A stretch of 64,000 nt of DNA from Geobacillus sp. 46C-IIa (GCF_014679505.1 NZ_CP061474.1:2848001-2912000), one strand, 5' to 3'. Counted from the stretch's first letter, positions 51,365 through 60,776 are shown. Made by a program: numbers and translations. The notes: a model not told the origin generated them from the letters alone.

Positions 51365-52918
51365 ATGTATAGACCAAGAAACTTGGATGTTTTTATCTAC
51401 CTGCGTAAAAGCCGCAAGGACATCGAAGAAGAGAAAAAAGCTGCTGAGTCCGGTGCGTCATACGATACATTGCAGCGCCATCGGGATAACTTGCTGGCCG
51501 TGGCGCGTAAAGAAGGCCACAATATCCTCGGCATCTTCGAGGAGATCGTTTCTGGCGAATCCATCGCTGAACGCTCCGAGATCCAGAAGCTTTTGCGCGA
51601 GCTGGAAACGGGAGTGGCTGATGCAGTGCTTGTCATGGACATTGACCGCCTCGGCCGTGGGGATATGCTTGACCAAGGCATTTTGGATCGCGCCTTTCGC
51701 TATTCGGGAACGAAAATCATCACCCCGACGGAAGTCTATGACCCGGAAAGCGAGACATGGGAGCTCGTTTTCGGAGTGAAGTCCATCGTGTCACGCGAAG
51801 AGCTTAAAGTCATTACGAAGCGCCTCCAAGGTGGCCGGCGTGACTCGGCTGCGAAAGGACGCTCCATTTCAAAAAAGCCGCCATACGGCTATCTTCGCGA
51901 CGAAAATCTCAAGCTATACCCCGATCCGGAAACGTCATGGGTTGTGGTGAAAATCTTTGAGATGATGCGCGACGGGCACGGCCGCCAGGCGATCGCCACC
52001 GAACTGGATCGGCTCGGAGTGAAGCCGCCTGATGAAAAGCGCGCTTTCTGGTCTCCCTCGACGATTAGCGCTATTATCAAAAATGAGGTGTATCTCGGGC
52101 ATATCATCTGGGGCAAGGTGAAATACATTAAGCAAAACGGCAAGTATAAGCGTAAAAAAATGCCGAGAGAGCGCTGGTATGTCAAAGAGAACGCCCATGA
52201 ACCCCTTGTGTCTAAGGAGCTCTGGGAAGCCGCCAACAAGGCATATCGGAGCCGCTGGCGCCCTTCTACGGTGGAAAGCAAACCGTTGGCTAACCCGCTG
52301 GCTGGATTGTTGAAATGCGAAGTCTGTGGCTATACGATGTGGTATCAGCCGCGTAAAGATCGTCCTCATCCGCTCGTGCGTTGCCCAAATCCTAAATGCA
52401 AAGGTGTGCAAAAGGGAGCAATCCTGCCGCTCGTTGAGGAGAAAATCTTGCAATCTCTCGCCGAGTTCGTCGATCAGTTCGAGGTGCAAGAGGATGTATT
52501 CGCCCGAAAAGAGCAGCGTTCGGTCATCCCGCTAAAGCAAAAGGCCATTGAGAAAAAAGAAAAAGAGCTCCGAGAGCTCCATAAACAAAAGGACACACTG
52601 CATGATCTACTAGAGCGAGGCGTCTATACGATTGAGACGTTCCTGGAACGCCAGCAAACGATCGTCAGCCGGATCAAGAAAACCCAAGAGGAAATCGATC
52701 AACTGCGAGAGGAAATCGCCAAGGAGCAGCTGAAAGAAAAGAACATCAACGAGTACATCCCGACGGTCAAAAAAGTGCTCGACGCCTACCGCCTCACAGA
52801 TGACGTAGAAAAGAAAAATCGCCTTCTCAAGTCGGTGCTTGAGAAAGCGACCTATCTTAGAAAACCGGAGTGGACGAAGAAAGACCAGTTTACCATTCAG
52901 CTTTATCCTAGGATCTAG
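51365..52918 (+). CDS. int: Large serine recombinase (phage integrase)
   Basis: 517 residues. Catalytic domain with the Ser in [12 protein letters not shown] and Arg in [11 protein letters not shown], a recombinase domain ([35 protein letters not shown]), a zinc ribbon ([21 protein letters not shown]) and a long coiled coil (about 390-470) controlling directionality. It catalyses attP x attB in yhbH. Its stop lies 11 bases inside the phage-supplied end of yhbH. ATG 51365 follows GAGGTGGTTTG. Confidence 0.95.
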   Translation: MYRPRNLDVFIYLRKSRKDIEEEKKAAESGASYDTLQRHRDNLLAVARKEGHNILGIFEEIVSGESIAERSEIQKLLRELETGVADAVLVMDIDRLGRGDMLDQGILDRAFRYSGTKIITPTEVYDPESETWELVFGVKSIVSREELKVITKRLQGGRRDSAAKGRSISKKPPYGYLRDENLKLYPDPETSWVVVKIFEMMRDGHGRQAIATELDRLGVKPPDEKRAFWSPSTISAIIKNEVYLGHIIWGKVKYIKQNGKYKRKKMPRERWYVKENAHEPLVSKELWEAANKAYRSRWRPSTVESKPLANPLAGLLKCEVCGYTMWYQPRKDRPHPLVRCPNPKCKGVQKGAILPLVEEKILQSLAEFVDQFEVQEDVFARKEQRSVIPLKQKAIEKKEKELRELHKQKDTLHDLLERGVYTIETFLERQQTIVSRIKKTQEEIDQLREEIAKEQLKEKNINEYIPTVKKVLDAYRLTDDVEKKNRLLKSVLEKATYLRKPEWTKKDQFTIQLYPRI

Positions 52919-54077
52919 AGGCGACGGCCTCCTTTTTTTCTGCTGAGAAGAAATACTTCAAGGCCTCAAACACATCCGCTTTTTGCTTCAAGATATAGTA
53001 CTTGAATTTCTCATTTTTCATATTTCCATACGCTCTCATAAGTGTAGAGGGTGAACGATTGTACTGGTTGACTTCCCCGTACCCAAACATGTTCGATACT
53101 TTCATCAACTCTTGAACAAGCTTGACGCAGCGGGCATTGTCAGACGTTAAGTTGTCGCCGTCAGAGAAATGGAACGGATAAATGTTATAGCGTGCCGGAG
53201 AATATTTTGTTTCAATCAGTTCAAGGGCTTTGCGGTAGGCCGAGGAACAGATCGTTCCACCGCTTTCCCCTTTTGTGAAAAATTCTTCCTCACTGACAAC
53301 TTTCGCTTCGGTATGATGGGCAATAAAGGCGATGTCGACCGTCTCATACTTCGTGCGCAAAAAGCGCGTCATCCAGAAGAAAAAGCTGCGCGCCATATAT
53401 TTTTCCCACATGCCCATCGAACCGCTTGTGTCCATCATCGCCAGGACGACCGCTTTCGATTCCGGTTTGACGACTTCGTTCCACGTTTTAAACTTCAAAT
53501 CCTCGCGGTAAATCGGATAAAAGCTCGGTTTGCCGCTCATGGCGTTGCGTTTGAACGCGGCGAGCATCGTCCGCTTTTTATCGATGTTCCCCATCAGCCC
53601 GGTGCGGCGAATATCATTAAACTCGATCTGCTGGACAACGTTTTGGTCGAGCTCTTTCCGCTTCAAATTCGGAAGCTCCAATTGGCTGAAGAGCGCCTCT
53701 TCAATTTCCATTAACGACACTTCGGCTTCGTAATAGTCTTGGCCTGGCAGGTCACCGGCCCCTTGGCCTTTTCCTGCCCCCTGCCCCTCCCCGCTCCCGT
53801 CTCTGGCTACCACGTCACCAACTTGGCTGTCTCCGTTTCCTTGGCCGACGTGCTTGTTTTTCTCGTAGTTGTAGCGAATTTTATACTCATCAAGCGAGCG
53901 GATCGGAATTTTAATGACGTCACGCCCGTTGGACATAATAATGCTTTCTTCCGTGATTAAATCCGGCAAGTTATTTTTGATCGCTTCTTTTACCTTTTCT
54001 TGATGGCGCTTTTGATCGTCATGCCCTTTGCGGTGGAGGGACCAGTCTTCTTTCGATACAACGAAATTCCCCTTCAT
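52908..54077 (-). CDS. yhbH: Sporulation protein YhbH (DUF444), hybrid host/phage C-terminus
   Basis: 389 residues. VWA-like fold with a MIDAS DTSGSMG (about residue 235) and [17 protein letters not shown]. YhbH acts with PrkA and SpoVR in sporulation. Residues 1 to about 337 are host-encoded. The last ~50 come from the prophage: [20 protein letters not shown], ending [15 protein letters not shown], against [13 protein letters not shown] in the displaced host end. ATG 54077 follows AAAGGAGGGG. Confidence 0.95.
   Translation of the reverse strand: MKGNFVVSKEDWSLHRKGHDDQKRHQEKVKEAIKNNLPDLITEESIIMSNGRDVIKIPIRSLDEYKIRYNYEKNKHVGQGNGDSQVGDVVARDGSGEGQGAGKGQGAGDLPGQDYYEAEVSLMEIEEALFSQLELPNLKRKELDQNVVQQIEFNDIRRTGLMGNIDKKRTMLAAFKRNAMSGKPSFYPIYREDLKFKTWNEVVKPESKAVVLAMMDTSGSMGMWEKYMARSFFFWMTRFLRTKYETVDIAFIAHHTEAKVVSEEEFFTKGESGGTICSSAYRKALELIETKYSPARYNIYPFHFSDGDNLTSDNARCVKLVQELMKVSNMFGYGEVNQYNRSPSTLMRAYGNMKNEKFKYYILKQKADVFEALKYFFSAEKKEAVASRS
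52918..52931 (+). terminator. Integrase terminator inside the yhbH coding end
   Basis: GAGGC/GCCTC with a GACG loop and TTTTTTT. It lies in the last codons of yhbH on the opposite strand. Confidence 0.75.
53059..53066. other. attR: attR core (TTGTACTG)
   Basis: Identical to 13666-13673. To its left, the phage-borne yhbH 3' end; to its right, host yhbH. Confidence 0.75.
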
Positions 54078-54276
54078 TTTTTCCCCTCCTTTGTTAAAAT
54101 GGGTTTCACACTTTTTGCTTTCCCGCATATACTTATGTTGGCGTCATCAAAACGGACCATCACTATGCCAAGTTGTTTATTTTATCCTATGCAAAAATTC
54201 GAAATAATTGACAGATGAATGCGGAAAATAGAAAAGTGGGGAAGAGGTGGACAAGCCCAATTGTCGACGTAAAAAA

Positions 54277-54303
54277 AGCATGCCCCAGCGCTCGAGGCAT
54301 GCC
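54277..54303 (-). terminator. prkA terminator
   Basis: A GCATGCC/GGCATGC stem overlapping the prkA end, followed by TTTTTTTACG on the minus strand. It leaves the region 54078-54276 as the yhbH promoter region. Confidence 0.75.
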
Positions 54304-56198
54304 TAGCGGTTCAACAAGCTGCCGACATAGCGGAGCAATTCATTGGCCGAGGTGGAATTGTACCCGTACTCATCGATCAAACGGGCGACGACTTCGTTAA
54401 TTTTTTTCAGTTGCTGCTCATCGGGAGTTTTCGTTGACGTCGTAATTTTCACGATGTCTTTCAAATCGGCGAACAGCTTTTTCTGGATCGCTTCGCGCAG
54501 CCGCTCATGCGAATTGTAATCAAATTTTTGACCTTTGCGAGCGTAGGCGGAGATGCGGATTAAAATTTCTTCGCGGAACGCCTTTTTCGCATTTTCGGAA
54601 ATGCCGATTTGTTCTTCAATCGAGCGCATCAGCTTCTCATCCGGATTCATTTCCTCGCCGGTGAGCGGGTCGCGCAGTTTCGTTTTGTTGCAATACGCTT
54701 CGACGTTGTCTAAATAGTTATCCATCAACGTTTTCGCCGATTCTTCATACGAATACACGAACGCCTTTTGCACCTCTTGCTTGGCGATTTCGTCATACTC
54801 TTTGCGCACAAGCGAGATGAAGTTCAAATATCGTTCACGGTCTTCTTTGGAGATGGATGGGTGCTGATCCAACCCTTCCTTCAGCGAACGAAGCACATCG
54901 AGCGCGTTGATCGACGGCACTTCTTTCCGGATGATGCAGGCTGAAATGCGGTTGATGACATAACGCGGGTCGATGCCGCTCATTCCTTCGTCCGGATGTT
55001 CTTTTTTCAGCTCTTCGACATCAACTTCGTTGAACCCTTCAATCATCTCCCCGTCATACAAGCGCATTTTCTTCAATAAGTCCACATCCGGCCGTTTCGA
55101 TTCTTTCAGCCGCGTCAAAATCGTAAACATGGCCGCAATGCGCAGCGTGTGCGGGGCAATATGCACGTCAGCGACATCGCTTTCACGAATCATTTTTTCA
55201 TAAATGCGCTCTTCTTCAGAGACACGCAAGTTGTATGGAATCGGCATCACGATGATGCGTGAGTGGAGCGCTTCATTCTTTTTGTTGGCAATAAACGACC
55301 GGTATTCCGTTTCATTCGTGTGCGCGACGATCAGCTCATCAGCGCTGATCAACGCAAACCGTCCAGCTTTGAAGTTGCCCTCTTGCGTCAGCGACAGCAA
55401 ATGCCAAAGAAATTTTTCATCGCACTTTAACATTTCTTGAAATTCCATAATGCCACGGTTCGCTTTGTTCAGCTCGCCGTCAAACCGATACGCCCGCGGG
55501 TCGGACTCCGAGCCATACTCAGCGATTGTCGAGAAATCGATGCTTCCCGTCAAATCAGCGATATCTTGTGATTTCGGGTCGGACGGGCTGAACGTCCCGA
55601 TGCCGACGCGCCGATTTTCCGAGAAGAAAATGCGTTCGACCATGACGTCTTCAATTCGACCGCCATATTCTTTCTCAAGACGCATCATATTGAGCGGCGA
55701 CAGCTCCCCTTCAATGCGAATGCCGTATTCACGGTAAAAATCGTCACGCAAATGGTGAGGAATGAGGTGGAGTGGATCTTCATGCATCGGGCACCCTTTA
55801 ATCGCATAAACGGCGCCGCGCTCCGTTTTGGAGTACTCCTCAAGTCCGCGCTTCAGGAGCGTCACCAACGTTGACTTCCCGCCGCCGACCGGCCCCATCA
55901 GCAGCAAAATCCGTTTGCGCACATCAAGCCGCTTCGCCGCCGGGTGGAAATATTCTTCAACTAACCGTTCAAGCGCCTCCTCGAGCCCAAACAAGTGCCG
56001 GCTGAAAAACTTATACCGTCTCCGCCCGTTCACCTCTTCTACTCCGGCATCTTTAATCATATTATAAACGCGCGAATGAGCCGACTGGGCCACCCACGGC
56101 TTTTCTTTTAAAATCTCTAAATACTCGGCGAACGTCCCTTCCCATCTCAGCCGTTCTTCCTCTTCCCGGTACCGTGCGATTTTTCTTAAAATATCCAT
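54303..56198 (-). CDS. prkA: PrkA serine protein kinase (AAA+)
   Basis: 631 residues. AAA+ Walker A GPVGGGKSTL (about 105-114), Walker B-like ALISADELIVAHTNE, and a PrkA C-terminal domain. In B. subtilis PrkA affects sporulation and glycogen metabolism, and it is always close to yhbH. The ATG at 56198 follows GAGGAGGTCC; the frame is open 132 bases upstream without support. Confidence 0.96.
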   Translation of the reverse strand: MDILRKIARYREEEERLRWEGTFAEYLEILKEKPWVAQSAHSRVYNMIKDAGVEEVNGRRRYKFFSRHLFGLEEALERLVEEYFHPAAKRLDVRKRILLLMGPVGGGKSTLVTLLKRGLEEYSKTERGAVYAIKGCPMHEDPLHLIPHHLRDDFYREYGIRIEGELSPLNMMRLEKEYGGRIEDVMVERIFFSENRRVGIGTFSPSDPKSQDIADLTGSIDFSTIAEYGSESDPRAYRFDGELNKANRGIMEFQEMLKCDEKFLWHLLSLTQEGNFKAGRFALISADELIVAHTNETEYRSFIANKKNEALHSRIIVMPIPYNLRVSEEERIYEKMIRESDVADVHIAPHTLRIAAMFTILTRLKESKRPDVDLLKKMRLYDGEMIEGFNEVDVEELKKEHPDEGMSGIDPRYVINRISACIIRKEVPSINALDVLRSLKEGLDQHPSISKEDRERYLNFISLVRKEYDEIAKQEVQKAFVYSYEESAKTLMDNYLDNVEAYCNKTKLRDPLTGEEMNPDEKLMRSIEEQIGISENAKKAFREEILIRISAYARKGQKFDYNSHERLREAIQKKLFADLKDIVKITTSTKTPDEQQLKKINEVVARLIDEYGYNSTSANELLRYVGSLLNR

Positions 56199-56313
56199 AA
56201 AGGACCTCCTCACCCTTGGATGTCTAACAGCAAGATTATTACAATTTATGCGAGGATGTCCCGTATCATTCGCCGCAAAAAAAATTTTGTCTTCGAACAG
56301 CCAGCGGCAGTCA

Positions 56314-56342
56314 TTCACATGCTTGGCCATATTCGTTATAAT
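56314..56342 (+). promoter_or_regulatory. SigA-type promoter of the 30-residue gene
   Basis: TTCACA (56314-56319), a 17-base spacer and TATAAT (56337-56342), about 45 bases before the ATG. Confidence 0.65.
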
Positions 56343-56387
56343 AAAGGGGAAACGCGTGCCACTTTCATTGCAAGGGAGGAAAAAACG

Positions 56388-56480
56388 ATGCGCACATTGC
56401 TTGTGCTAGGAGTGATCGTCGCCTTTTTAACAGCCATTTTCACGGCTGGCTACGAAGACAAACCCGGCGTCAAACAATAA
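56388..56480 (+). CDS. Small membrane peptide (30 aa)
   Basis: ATG after GGGAGGAAAAAAC. MRTLLVLGVIVAFLTAIFTA, then GYEDKPGVKQ: a single membrane helix with a short polar tail. Own promoter and terminator support expression. Function unknown. Confidence 0.65.
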   Translation: MRTLLVLGVIVAFLTAIFTAGYEDKPGVKQ

Positions 56481-56489
56481 AGCCCAAAA

Positions 56490-56514
56490 AAACGACCTCC
56501 ATAGCGAAGGTCGT
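56490..56514. terminator. Bidirectional terminator
   Basis: A-rich and T-rich flanks around ACGACCT...AGGTCGT, between the small gene and trmL (convergent). Confidence 0.75.
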
Positions 56515-56522
56515 TTTTTTGT

Positions 56523-56996
56523 TTATGACAGCCCATGAAACCGTTGCTGGCGCAGCGCCTCATACACTAAAATCGCCGCCGTATTTGATAAGTTCAGCGA
56601 ACGGACTTTGTCGTTCATCGGAATGCGCAGGCAATGATCTATGTTGGCCTCGAGCAGCTCCTTCGGCAACCCGGTCGTTTCGCGGCCAAATACAAAGAAA
56701 ATGTCTTTTTCCGTATCGCTGAAGTCAAATGAGTCGTAATATTGTCGGCCAAACTTGGTAATAAAGTAAAACTCCCCGTGCGGAAACCGAGCAAACAACT
56801 CGTCAAGCGAATCGTAATACGAAATGTTGACATGCGTCCAATAGTCAAGCCCAGCGCGCTTTAACATTTTATCGTCCGTTGAAAATCCGAGTGGACGGAT
56901 CAAATGAAGCGCCGTATCCGTCGCCGCGCACGTGCGGGCGATGTTCCCGGTGTTGGCTGGAATTTCTGGTTGGTATAGCACAACATGAAGCGGCAT
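56523..56996 (-). CDS. trmL: tRNA (cytidine(34)-2'-O)-methyltransferase TrmL
   Basis: 157 residues. SPOUT fold with the knot motifs FVFGRETTGLP and LRIPMNDKVRSLNLSNTAAI. It 2'-O-methylates the wobble base of tRNA-Leu. Equivalent to B. subtilis CspR. GAGGTG lies 6 bases before the ATG at 56996. Confidence 0.93.
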   Translation of the reverse strand: MPLHVVLYQPEIPANTGNIARTCAATDTALHLIRPLGFSTDDKMLKRAGLDYWTHVNISYYDSLDELFARFPHGEFYFITKFGRQYYDSFDFSDTEKDIFFVFGRETTGLPKELLEANIDHCLRIPMNDKVRSLNLSNTAAILVYEALRQQRFHGLS

Positions 56997-57019
56997 TTCA
57001 TTCACCTCAACAACATCGT

Positions 57020-57886
57020 TTATTTGCGGTCAATGATGTGAAAAAATTTATACCGAATGTTCGGGGTATAGGCGCTCGAATCCTCGTATGACCAATAACG
57101 CATCCGGCTGTTCGTCGTATGGGCGTTCACCAGCGGCATCCCGTCTTGGTCTTTGGCCACTACGATCGTGGAATGATCAAAGCGTCCATCCCCTTGAAAA
57201 TCATAACAAATGACATCGCCTGCCATCAATTGTTCCGGTTCCGGGACTTCCACGGCCTGCAAACCGATGCGCGACCCGCTCAAATACCAGCGCAGCGAGT
57301 GGGCGACCGCCCAGCTGTAACTCCAGCTCCCGTTTTGGCACCACCAGCCCCGCGCCCGGTTTGGATAGCCAGTCATCGGCGCTCCGCCCGCATACAAGCA
57401 TTGAGAAACAAAGTTCGTGCAATCAACAGGAAAAGACGGAAACGCCGGGTTATGCCGATTCCACCACGTTTCCGCATACCGCACCGCTTGGGCGCGGTCA
57501 TATTGGTAAGAAAGGCGCTCACCCGTCCATCGCTCACGCTCGACACGAGGCGCTTCAACGTATTCCCCCATGCGGCTGATCCGTTGATCGTCCACCAGCT
57601 CGTCGCCCAAAAAACGGGCGCACCGCTCCTCGACTTGCTCCTCCATATAGAGAGTCGCCCCGTGTTTAATTAAAAATTGATGATGGGCAATATAAACCAC
57701 CTTTGTCTCCCGCTCGACCGTCTGCCTGCCGACAATTTGTCCACGAATCGTGCATCGGACGATTTCCGCGCCGCGCCTTTGGCAAAGTTGCTGCTTTCTA
57801 GCGATTTCCTCATCGCCCCGAACACCGCTTTCCGAGACAAACGAACGCGCCCGCTCATCGAGCCAATTACGCAACTGCTTTTTCAT
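57020..57886 (-). CDS. yhbB: YhbB-like amidase-domain protein
   Basis: About 288 residues. C-terminal Amidase_6 domain (NlpC/P60-like): catalytic Cys in PSFPVDCTNFVSQCLYAGG, His in RFDHSTIVVA. The N-terminal 130 residues are basic and variable, with no signal peptide evident. A peptidoglycan or spore-related role is inferred from the family and the neighbouring prkA. Confidence 0.88.
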   Translation of the reverse strand: MKKQLRNWLDERARSFVSESGVRGDEEIARKQQLCQRRGAEIVRCTIRGQIVGRQTVERETKVVYIAHHQFLIKHGATLYMEEQVEERCARFLGDELVDDQRISRMGEYVEAPRVERERWTGERLSYQYDRAQAVRYAETWWNRHNPAFPSFPVDCTNFVSQCLYAGGAPMTGYPNRARGWWCQNGSWSYSWAVAHSLRWYLSGSRIGLQAVEVPEPEQLMAGDVICYDFQGDGRFDHSTIVVAKDQDGMPLVNAHTTNSRMRYWSYEDSSAYTPNIRYKFFHIIDRK

Positions 57887-57944
57887 GGCGCTCCCCACTT
57901 TCGTTTTTGTTACTACCTTATGTGAGGAAGCTGAAGTTTTTTCC

Positions 57945-59087
57945 CTATTCCTTGACCTCCGCCAACAGTTTCAGCCCTTTTTCAATTTCAGAGGCCACAT
58001 CTGGATCTGTTTCTGCCTGTCTTGCCTCTTCGAGATATCGCTTGGCGCTTACATCCCCAATTTTTCCAAGCGCCCACGCCGCTGTTCCCCGGATGACCGG
58101 CCGGCTGTCTTCTTTCAACAGCTGCAATAAATACGGCACTGCTGTCCTGTCTTTATAATGAGCGAGCGCCAAAATCGCGTTGCGCTGGATCGGTTTTTTC
58201 CCGCGCCATGAGCCAGCCATCGCCCCAAACTTCTCTTTAAACTCGCGATTGCTGATCTGAAGAAGCGGGATCAGCTTCGGTTTCGCTGCCTCTGGATCTG
58301 GCTCAAACTCCGGATGCAGGTGGAAATCCTTCCCCTTATTTTCCGGACAGACCAACTGGCACGTGTCGCAGCCGTACAACCGGTTGCCGATTTTCTCACG
58401 GAACTCGTCGGCCAAAAAGCCTTTCGTTTGCGTTAAAAACGAGATGCACCGCTGCGCGTTTAGCTGCCCCCCCTGCACGAGCGCCTCGGTCGGGCACGCA
58501 TCGATGCATTTCGTACACGTGCCGCATCGGTTTTCGATCGGCTCATCAGGCGGAAACGGAATCGTTGTAATCATCTCTCCCAAATACACATACGAACCAA
58601 ACTCCGGTGTAATGATGGAACAGTTTTTCCCGCTCCAGCCGATCCCCGCCCGCTCTGCCACCGCTCGGTCAGCGAGCTCTCCCGTATCCACCATCGAACG
58701 GACGCGGGCGTGCGGCACCTTAGCAAGCAAAAATTCTTCCAGCTTCTGCAAACGGTCCCGCAACACGTCATGATAATCTTTTCCCCAAGACGCGCGGCAA
58801 AAAAGGCCGCGCCGCTCCGTTTTTGTCCCGCGCGGGGCGTCTTTCATTTTCGATGGGTAAGCGAGCGCAATGGCAATGATCGACTTTGCCTCGGACAGAA
58901 GAAGCGACGGATTTGTCCGCTTTTCAATATCCGGCTCTTCAAACCCGGACTGATAGCCAAGCTCCTGTTGTCGGCGCAGCCGCTCCTTTAGCTCCACAAA
59001 CGGATCAGCGCTTGCAAACCCGATTTTATCAATGCCGATCGACCGGCTGTATTCAATCACTTCCTGTTTCAATGCTGCAACATCCAT
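57945..59087 (-). CDS. queG: Epoxyqueuosine reductase QueG
   Basis: 380 residues. Cobalamin-binding N-terminal part, two [4Fe-4S] cluster motifs (CGTCTKCIDACP; CDTCQLVCPENK) and C-terminal HEAT-like repeats (DSRPVIRGTAAWALGKIGDV). It reduces epoxyqueuosine to queuosine in the wobble position of tRNA. ATG 59087 follows GAGGGGAGGG. Next to another tRNA-modification gene (trmL). Confidence 0.95.
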   Translation of the reverse strand: MDVAALKQEVIEYSRSIGIDKIGFASADPFVELKERLRRQQELGYQSGFEEPDIEKRTNPSLLLSEAKSIIAIALAYPSKMKDAPRGTKTERRGLFCRASWGKDYHDVLRDRLQKLEEFLLAKVPHARVRSMVDTGELADRAVAERAGIGWSGKNCSIITPEFGSYVYLGEMITTIPFPPDEPIENRCGTCTKCIDACPTEALVQGGQLNAQRCISFLTQTKGFLADEFREKIGNRLYGCDTCQLVCPENKGKDFHLHPEFEPDPEAAKPKLIPLLQISNREFKEKFGAMAGSWRGKKPIQRNAILALAHYKDRTAVPYLLQLLKEDSRPVIRGTAAWALGKIGDVSAKRYLEEARQAETDPDVASEIEKGLKLLAEVKE

Positions 59088-59139
59088 TGTTTTCCCTCCC
59101 CTCGAGGTGTATGGTAAAATAAAACGCGAGGTGATTCGC

Positions 59140-59805
59140 ATGAGATGCATCCTATCGGAAGAACTAAAACAACGGCTTCCTTCCGGCAAATTCGGCGTCA
59201 TCCGCTATCGCCATATCGAAGTCGGCGACTCGCCGCAAATGTTAAAAGGGCGGCTTGAACTGTTTCAAGAGTCGATTTACGTTGAGCTGCAGGAGAAGGC
59301 CATCGCCGACATTCCTGAACTCGCCGAATGGCGGCAGGCATTTAAACAAATTGGCACGGATCCGGGTCGTTACCGGCCGTCAAGCGAAAGCTTATACCGA
59401 CGCATCCAGAAAAGGAACTTTATTCCACCAATCCATTCAGCGGTCGATGTCAACAACTTCTTTTCGCTCTATTATAAAATTCCACTCGGCATTTACGATC
59501 TTGACCGCATCGAAGGATCGGTGACTATCGCCGTAGGCACAGAACATGACGGGTACATAGCCCTAAATGGCCGCTCCGTCAACTTTGCCAATAAACTCGT
59601 CAGCAAAGATGAGCGCGGCCCGTTCGGCAGCCCGATCGTTGATTCCGAGCGCACAGCGGTGACGAAAGAAACGAAAAACGCTTTGCAAATTGTTTATTTT
59701 CTTCCGTCGATGACCGAAGATGCCGCCAACCGCCAGCTTCAGGCCATTCAAACGATGTTTACGCAAATCCATGGCGGCGAGGCCGAAGCGCGGTTGCTAG
59801 TATAA
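59140..59805 (+). CDS. B3/B4 tRNA-binding-domain protein
   Basis: 221 residues, B3/B4 domain of PheT and related proteins: ELAEWRQAFKQIGTDPGRYR, SLYRRIQKRNFIPPIHSAVD, NNFFSLYYKIPLGIYDLDRI. Free-standing proteins of this type may edit or bind tRNA. ATG after GAGGTGATTCGC. Divergent from queG. Confidence 0.88.
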   Translation: MRCILSEELKQRLPSGKFGVIRYRHIEVGDSPQMLKGRLELFQESIYVELQEKAIADIPELAEWRQAFKQIGTDPGRYRPSSESLYRRIQKRNFIPPIHSAVDVNNFFSLYYKIPLGIYDLDRIEGSVTIAVGTEHDGYIALNGRSVNFANKLVSKDERGPFGSPIVDSERTAVTKETKNALQIVYFLPSMTEDAANRQLQAIQTMFTQIHGGEAEARLLV

Positions 59806-59811
59806 TAAAAA

Positions 59812-59852
59812 AACGCAATGCCCCGTTCTTTGACGAAACGAAACACTGCGTT
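59812..59852 (-). terminator. Distal terminator of the rRNA-tRNA operon
   Basis: AACGCA.TG/CA.TGCGTT stem with TTTTTTTATTATAC on the minus strand. Confidence 0.65.
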
Positions 59853-59949
59853 GTCCCCAATATTTAAAACTAACGATACTCATTATAACAAAACCGTATG
59901 CACATGACAAGAAAAAGCGCAAAAATCGACAAAAACAGCTGTATAAAAG

Positions 59950-59971
59950 GGCACCAGAACGCTCTGGTGCC
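59950..59971 (-). terminator. Proximal terminator of the rRNA-tRNA operon
   Basis: Perfect 9-bp stem GGCACCAGA/TCTGGTGCC followed by CTTTT on the minus strand, just after tRNA-Glu. Confidence 0.7.
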
Positions 59972-59982
59972 AAAAACTCAAG

Positions 59983-60054
59983 TGACCCGTACGGGATTCG
60001 AACCCGTGTTACCGCCGTGAAAGGGCGGTGTCTTAACCACTTGACCAACGGGCC
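59983..60054 (-). tRNA. trnE: tRNA-Glu (UUC)
   Basis: Complete cloverleaf, anticodon UUC, acceptor GGCCCGU/ACGGGUC. CCA not encoded. Last tRNA of the operon, as in B. subtilis trnB. Confidence 0.95.
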
Positions 60055-60059
60055 AAACA

Positions 60060-60152
60060 TGGCGGAGAAGGCGGGATTTGAACCCGCGCGCCGCAAAACT
60101 GCGACCTAACGGTTTAGCAAACCGTCCCCTTCAGCCACTTGGGTACTTCTCC
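60060..60152 (-). tRNA. trnS: tRNA-Ser (GCU)
   Basis: 93 nt with the long variable arm, anticodon GCU, encoded CCA. Confidence 0.95.
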
Positions 60153-60158
60153 ATGAAA

Positions 60159-60233
60159 TGGCTCCGCAAGTAGGATTCGAACCTACGACCTACCGGTTAA
60201 CAGCCGGTTGCTCTACCGCTGAGCTATTGCGGA
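60159..60233 (-). tRNA. trnN: tRNA-Asn (GUU)
   Basis: Cloverleaf with anticodon GUU and encoded CCA; acceptor begins UCCGCAA. Confidence 0.95.
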
Positions 60234-60280
60234 ACGATAACAGCGGAATGATGAGGAAACCGCGCTCATAACCCTGCCCT

Positions 60281-60361
60281 GTCCCTTCCTCTACTAGCGA
60301 GTTCAAAGAAGCTGGATGCGTCGGGACAACTCGCTGCCTATTCGATGAAGCTAAGGCTCGC
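60281..60361 (-). repeat. 81-bp tRNA-associated repeat, copy R1
   Basis: Outer stem GTCCC (60281-60285)/GGGAC (60323-60327) with the constant 37-nt interior; shared blocks TTCAAAGAAG, TGCGTCG and CGATGAAG. Abuts a tRNA-Gly 5' fragment. Confidence 0.8.
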
Positions 60362-60392
60362 GGCTGAGGTTTTACCACTAAACTACACCCGC
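60362..60392 (-). pseudogene. 5' fragment of tRNA-Gly (31 nt)
   Basis: Identical to the first 31 nt of tRNA-Gly(UCC) at 60669-60739; ends where repeat R1 begins. Followed by a near-copy of the tRNA-Gly upstream flank. Confidence 0.85.
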
Positions 60393-60429
60393 ACATAGAC
60401 TTCTTCTACCACTCATCACGCGATTTCAT

Positions 60430-60510
60430 GCCTCTTCCTCTGCAAGCATTCTCAAAGAAGCAGAGTGCGTCGAGGCAACTCGCAGTCTACTCGATGAAGC
60501 TAAGGCTCGT
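60430..60510 (-). repeat. 81-bp tRNA-associated repeat, copy R2
   Basis: Outer stem GCCTC/GAGGC, inner CTCTGC/GCAGAG. Abuts a 16-nt tRNA-Asn 5' fragment at 60512-60527 (one substitution). Confidence 0.8.
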
Positions 60511-60586
60511 CGCTGAGCGATTGCGGAATGATCAAAGATGCTCACTTTATATTATAGCGAATCATCTGACAATGCACAATGGAAAA

Positions 60587-60663
60587 TGGTGGGCCCAAGT
60601 GGACTTGAACCACCGACCTCACGCTTATCAGGCGTGCGCTCTGACCAGCTGAGCTATAGGCCC
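60587..60663 (-). tRNA. trnI: tRNA-Ile (GAU)
   Basis: 77 nt, anticodon GAU, acceptor GGGCCUA, encoded CCA. Confidence 0.95.
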
Positions 60664-60668
60664 ATCAA

Positions 60669-60739
60669 AGCGGGTGATGGGAATCGAACCCACGACATCA
60701 GCTTGGAAGGCTGAGGTTTTACCACTAAACTACACCCGC
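60669..60739 (-). tRNA. trnG: tRNA-Gly (UCC)
   Basis: Anticodon UCC, acceptor GCGGGUG; CCA not encoded. Source of two 5' fragments nearby. Confidence 0.95.
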
Positions 60740-60776
60740 ACACAGATTTCTTCTACCACTCGTCACGCAATTTCAT

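Larger units (their letters stand above)
13666..53066. mobile_element. Complete contractile-tailed prophage inserted in yhbH
   Basis: About 39.4 kb bounded by the TTGTACTG cores. It holds lysis, tail (PBSX-like xkd order), head (HK97-like), packaging, late regulation, replication, lysogeny and integrase modules. Structural and replication genes run leftward; CI, cargo and integrase run rightward. All core modules appear intact, apart from an IS256-family insertion between the packaging and Doc regions. Inducibility is not shown by the sequence. Confidence 0.9.

Noticed and set aside
53169..53714. A 181-codon plus-strand frame opposite yhbH
   Set aside because: Antisense to the conserved YhbH coding region; no start site or domain.
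54078..54276. Prophage or att sequence between yhbH and prkA
   Set aside because: No repeat of the core; the region looks like a normal promoter interval before yhbH.
60362..60527. Additional functional tRNA genes
   Set aside because: The segments contain only 5' parts (D-arm side) of tRNA-Gly and tRNA-Asn and lack anticodon, T-arm and 3' acceptor.
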